From: an uncultured Acidimicrobiaceae bacterium
Lineage (GTDB): Bacteria > Actinomycetota > Acidimicrobiia > Acidimicrobiales > Ilumatobacteraceae
Assembly (NCBI GenBank): GCA_903919215.1
Contig: CAIXHI010000364.1
Span: 1 to 7,651 of the forward strand
Direction of reading: 5' to 3'
DNA length: 7,651 nt
This document shows positions 4,618 to 7,651 of this stretch, piece after piece. The notes beneath the pieces were generated by a model. The model was given only the letters and a program-made list of their open reading frames with translations. It searched no databases and had not been told where the DNA came from. Position 1 is the first letter of the stretch, and each line of letters starts with the position of its first letter. A program made the position numbers and the translations under genes.

Positions 4618-6528
4618 ATGTCGGCGCGCCCTTCCCGAATGCCTCAGGGCACGACCGCGGCGACGCTCAGCCGCGTGCCGTACCTGCCCGGCCTCGACGG
4701 GCTGCGGGCGATCGCGGTCGTCGGCGTGATGATCTATCACGCCAATCACGACTGGTTGCCGGGTGGCTACCTCGGCGTCGAGGTGTTCTTCGTCATCTCC
4801 GGCTACCTGATCACGCTGCTGCTCATCGGCGAGCAGGAACGCACCGGGCGGGTCGATCTCGCTCAGTTCTGGACCCGTCGTTTCCGGCGGTTGCTGCCGG
4901 CGCTCTATGTGTTGCTGGCGCTGGTGGCGGTGTACATCGCCGCGTTCTACTCGATCGCCCGTGAAGAGACCCGTGGCGACTTCATGGGCGGCATCTTCTA
5001 CGTCAGCAACTGGTACCAGATCATCGTCGGCCAGGGCTACGGCAGCAGCGAGGCCTTCGTGCCGCTGCGTCACCTGTGGTCGCTGGCGGTGGAGGAGCAG
5101 TTCTACCTGTTGTGGCCGTTGGTGATGGTGTTCCTGCTGCGCCGTTCACGGGGTCGGTTGCCTTCGATCGGCGCCAAGTTGTTGCTCGTCAGCGTGGCCA
5201 TCGCCCTCGTCGTTGCCGCGCTGTTTCAGAGCGGCCCGGTGGCGCTGTCCTGCAACGCTGAGTTCCACGCCGGCTGCTGGTCGGTGGGTGGCAAGTACAT
5301 CAATGTCAACGACATGCTGTACCTCGGCTCGTTCTCACGGGCCGGTGGGCTGATGCTGGGCGCGGGGTTCGCGATGCTGTGGCGGCCAATGGCGGTCATC
5401 CGTGGACCGCTGCGCCAGAAGGGCCGTTTCCTCGACCTGCTGGCGCTCGGTGGGCTCGTGCTGCTCGTGTACCTCATGGGCACGATGTACCTGTCGAAGG
5501 CGTCGGGGTCGATCTACAACCCGTGGCTGTTCCGCGGCGGGTTCCTGATCACCGGAGTCGCGACGCTGCTGTTGGTGGCCGCGGCCACGCACCAGTTGGC
5601 GGTGACCGGGCAGTTACTGGGCAACCCATTGTTCCGCTGGATCGGCACTCGCAGCTACGGCCTGTACCTGTACCACTGGCCGATCTACCAGATCATCCGC
5701 AAGCAGGCGAGCGTGCAGATGTCGGTGGCACAGGTGATCGCCGCAATGCTCATCGCTCTGCCGCTCACGGAGATCAGCTACCGCTTCATCGAGACCCCGA
5801 TTCGCACGGGGCAGTTCCGTCAGATGCGGCGGTCGCTCACCCGTAGCGGCGCGCAGGTCCTGGCCTCGTTCAGCGTTGTGGCACTGCTGGGCACCGCGGT
5901 GTACAGCCTGGTGTCGGCCGACCCGCACTGCGTGGGCTCGGTGCGTTGCTCGTTGGTGAACGAGACCACCGATCCGGTCACCACCGATGGCCCCAGCGAC
6001 ACGACGCTGCCGGGTGACACCACGACGACCACGATCAAGCTGCCGCCGAAGCAGTACGTGGCCATCGGCGAGTCGGTGATGGAGGGCGCGTACGTCTACA
6101 TGGAGACCGGCGGCATCTCCACGTTCGCCAAGGAGGGCCTCGGCCCCGAGGGTGTGAAGAACTCGGTCAAGAACCGCCGCAACGAGGGCGTCATCGGCAC
6201 GGGCACTCAGATCGTGATCCAGGTCGGTCACAACGCACAGATCAGCCAGGCGCAGATCGATGCGATCATGGCCGAGGTGCCCGCCGACGCAGGTCAGGTG
6301 TGGTTCATGACCGTGCATGGCGATGCCGCGTGGGTCGCCGGCAACAACGCAGTCATCCGCGCAATCCCGCTGAAATACCCGGCGGTGAAGCTCATCGACT
6401 GGGACACGGAGTCCGCCGGTACGAAGCTGTGCTCGGACGGGATGCACCTCACGTGTGGCAAGGGCGACGCCACCAAGATCTTCTACACGAACGTGATCCT
6501 GAAGGCACTCGGTCTACCCACGGTGTGA
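4618..6528 (+). CDS. Acyltransferase-3 (OafA/YrhL type) membrane protein with C-terminal SGNH-like domain
   Basis: The 636-aa product has the two-part layout of OafA/YrhL-type O-acyltransferases, which move acyl groups across the membrane onto cell-surface glycans or peptidoglycan. The N-terminal acyltransferase-3 domain (about 22-400) has ten or so membrane segments. It carries PGLDGLRAIAV (24-34), the conserved H41, GVEVFFVISGYLI (53-65), RHLWSLAVEEQFYLLWP (151-167), YGLYLYHWPIY (347-357) and YRFIETP (388-394). One more membrane segment (about 413-433) leads to a Thr/Asp/Pro-rich linker (449-477), then an extracytoplasmic SGNH-hydrolase-like domain (about 479-636). That domain has a GES motif with S486 where GDS is usual, GHNA (537-540) in the GTN position, and DGMH (607-610) supplying the expected D-H pair. 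Cysteine pairs C438/C444 and C605/C613 could form disulfides outside the cell. The acceptor cannot be named from sequence. Alternatives include lipid or antibiotic acylation. Confidence 0.93.
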   Translation: MSARPSRMPQGTTAATLSRVPYLPGLDGLRAIAVVGVMIYHANHDWLPGGYLGVEVFFVISGYLITLLLIGEQERTGRVDLAQFWTRRFRRLLPALYVLLALVAVYIAAFYSIAREETRGDFMGGIFYVSNWYQIIVGQGYGSSEAFVPLRHLWSLAVEEQFYLLWPLVMVFLLRRSRGRLPSIGAKLLLVSVAIALVVAALFQSGPVALSCNAEFHAGCWSVGGKYINVNDMLYLGSFSRAGGLMLGAGFAMLWRPMAVIRGPLRQKGRFLDLLALGGLVLLVYLMGTMYLSKASGSIYNPWLFRGGFLITGVATLLLVAAATHQLAVTGQLLGNPLFRWIGTRSYGLYLYHWPIYQIIRKQASVQMSVAQVIAAMLIALPLTEISYRFIETPIRTGQFRQMRRSLTRSGAQVLASFSVVALLGTAVYSLVSADPHCVGSVRCSLVNETTDPVTTDGPSDTTLPGDTTTTTIKLPPKQYVAIGESVMEGAYVYMETGGISTFAKEGLGPEGVKNSVKNRRNEGVIGTGTQIVIQVGHNAQISQAQIDAIMAEVPADAGQVWFMTVHGDAAWVAGNNAVIRAIPLKYPAVKLIDWDTESAGTKLCSDGMHLTCGKGDATKIFYTNVILKALGLPTV

Positions 6529-6557
6529 CGGGCTTCCCGCGGGCGACGTGCGCGACC

Positions 6558-6563
6558 TACGCT
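6558..6563 (+). promoter_or_regulatory. Putative -10 box for leaderless transcription of mdh
   Basis: TACGCT fits TANNNT and is followed by exactly 7 nt (GGTCGCC) and the ATG at 6571. The 42-bp gap after the acyltransferase stop contains no Shine-Dalgarno sequence and no clear -35 box. A CCCGCGGG palindrome at 6536-6543 is the only other structure in the gap. Confidence 0.55.
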
Positions 6564-6570
6564 GGTCGCC

Positions 6571-7557
<987 letters not shown>

Positions 7558-7583
7558 CGCCACTCGCCCCGCGCATCGGCTTC

Positions 7584-7601
7584 TGGGAAGGAATCTTCCC
7601 A
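7584..7601 (+). terminator. Hairpin downstream of mdh, candidate terminator 1
   Basis: TGGGAAG at 7584-7590 pairs perfectly with CTTCCCA at 7595-7601 around a GAAT loop, 26 nt after the mdh stop. It shares CTGGGAAGGA (7583-7592) with the next hairpin (7611-7620). No T-tract follows. Confidence 0.5.
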
Positions 7602-7612
7602 CCCGGCTGTCT

Positions 7613-7651
7613 GGGAAGGATCAGTTCCGGTTTCCGGGACTGATCCTTCCC
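7613..7651 (+). terminator. Long near-perfect palindrome at the window edge, terminator or palindromic repeat element
   Basis: GGGAAGGATCAGTTCCGG (7613-7630) pairs over all 18 positions with CCGGGACTGATCCTTCCC (7634-7651), with one G-T wobble (T7626 with G7638) and a TTT loop. The stem may extend past the window: C7611 and T7612 would need A then G after base 7651. RNA of this sequence would form a very stable hairpin that could end mdh transcription. Its length and symmetry also fit a dispersed palindromic repeat. What follows the stem, such as a T-tract, cannot be seen. Confidence 0.65.

Noticed and set aside
2816..4618. A 600-codon minus-strand open frame opposite the aldehyde dehydrogenase gene
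   Set aside because: It mirrors a gene with complete ALDH motifs. Its composition is typical of an antisense frame in GC-rich DNA, and it contains no recognisable domain.

Overview
This is a GC-rich chromosomal segment from an actinobacterium-like organism. The codons are strongly G/C at third positions and intergenic gaps are short. Three of the five complete genes look leaderless: a TANNNT box sits exactly 7 nt before the ATG and there is no Shine-Dalgarno sequence. Protein style (actinobacterial-type MetF N-terminus, 328-aa malate dehydrogenase) suggests Actinomycetota. A member of the Acidimicrobiia is my guess, but the window cannot prove it.

Layout, left to right. The window opens inside purH, whose C-terminal AICAR transformylase half runs to 786 (+). 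It converges, across a 24-bp gap with a small hairpin, on a minus-strand gene (1905 down to 811) for a 364-aa multi-pass membrane protein of unknown function. A 66-bp divergent promoter region separates that gene from metF (1972-2832, +), encoding methylenetetrahydrofolate reductase. A 304-bp gene-free stretch follows. It holds a GC-rich short tandem repeat and two identical 75-bp direct repeats, each carrying 12-bp inverted arms. Next come an aldehyde dehydrogenase (3137-4552, +), a large membrane acyltransferase with a C-terminal SGNH-like domain (4618-6528, +) and malate dehydrogenase mdh (6571-7557, +). The window ends in two neighbouring hairpins; the second has an 18-bp stem and reaches the last base.

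How the genes fit together. purH and metF both use folate one-carbon units: PurH consumes 10-formyl-THF in purine synthesis and MetF makes 5-methyl-THF for methionine. mdh belongs to central carbon metabolism. The aldehyde dehydrogenase and acyltransferase have no visible functional link to these. Each plus-strand gene from 3137 onward has its own putative -10 box, so I read the region as mostly single-gene transcription units, not one operon.

I see no phage, transposase, CRISPR, toxin-antitoxin or biosynthetic cluster here. The genes are mostly ordinary housekeeping types. The unexplained structure lies in the intergenic repeats and hairpins, and in the atypical SGNH motifs of the acyltransferase.
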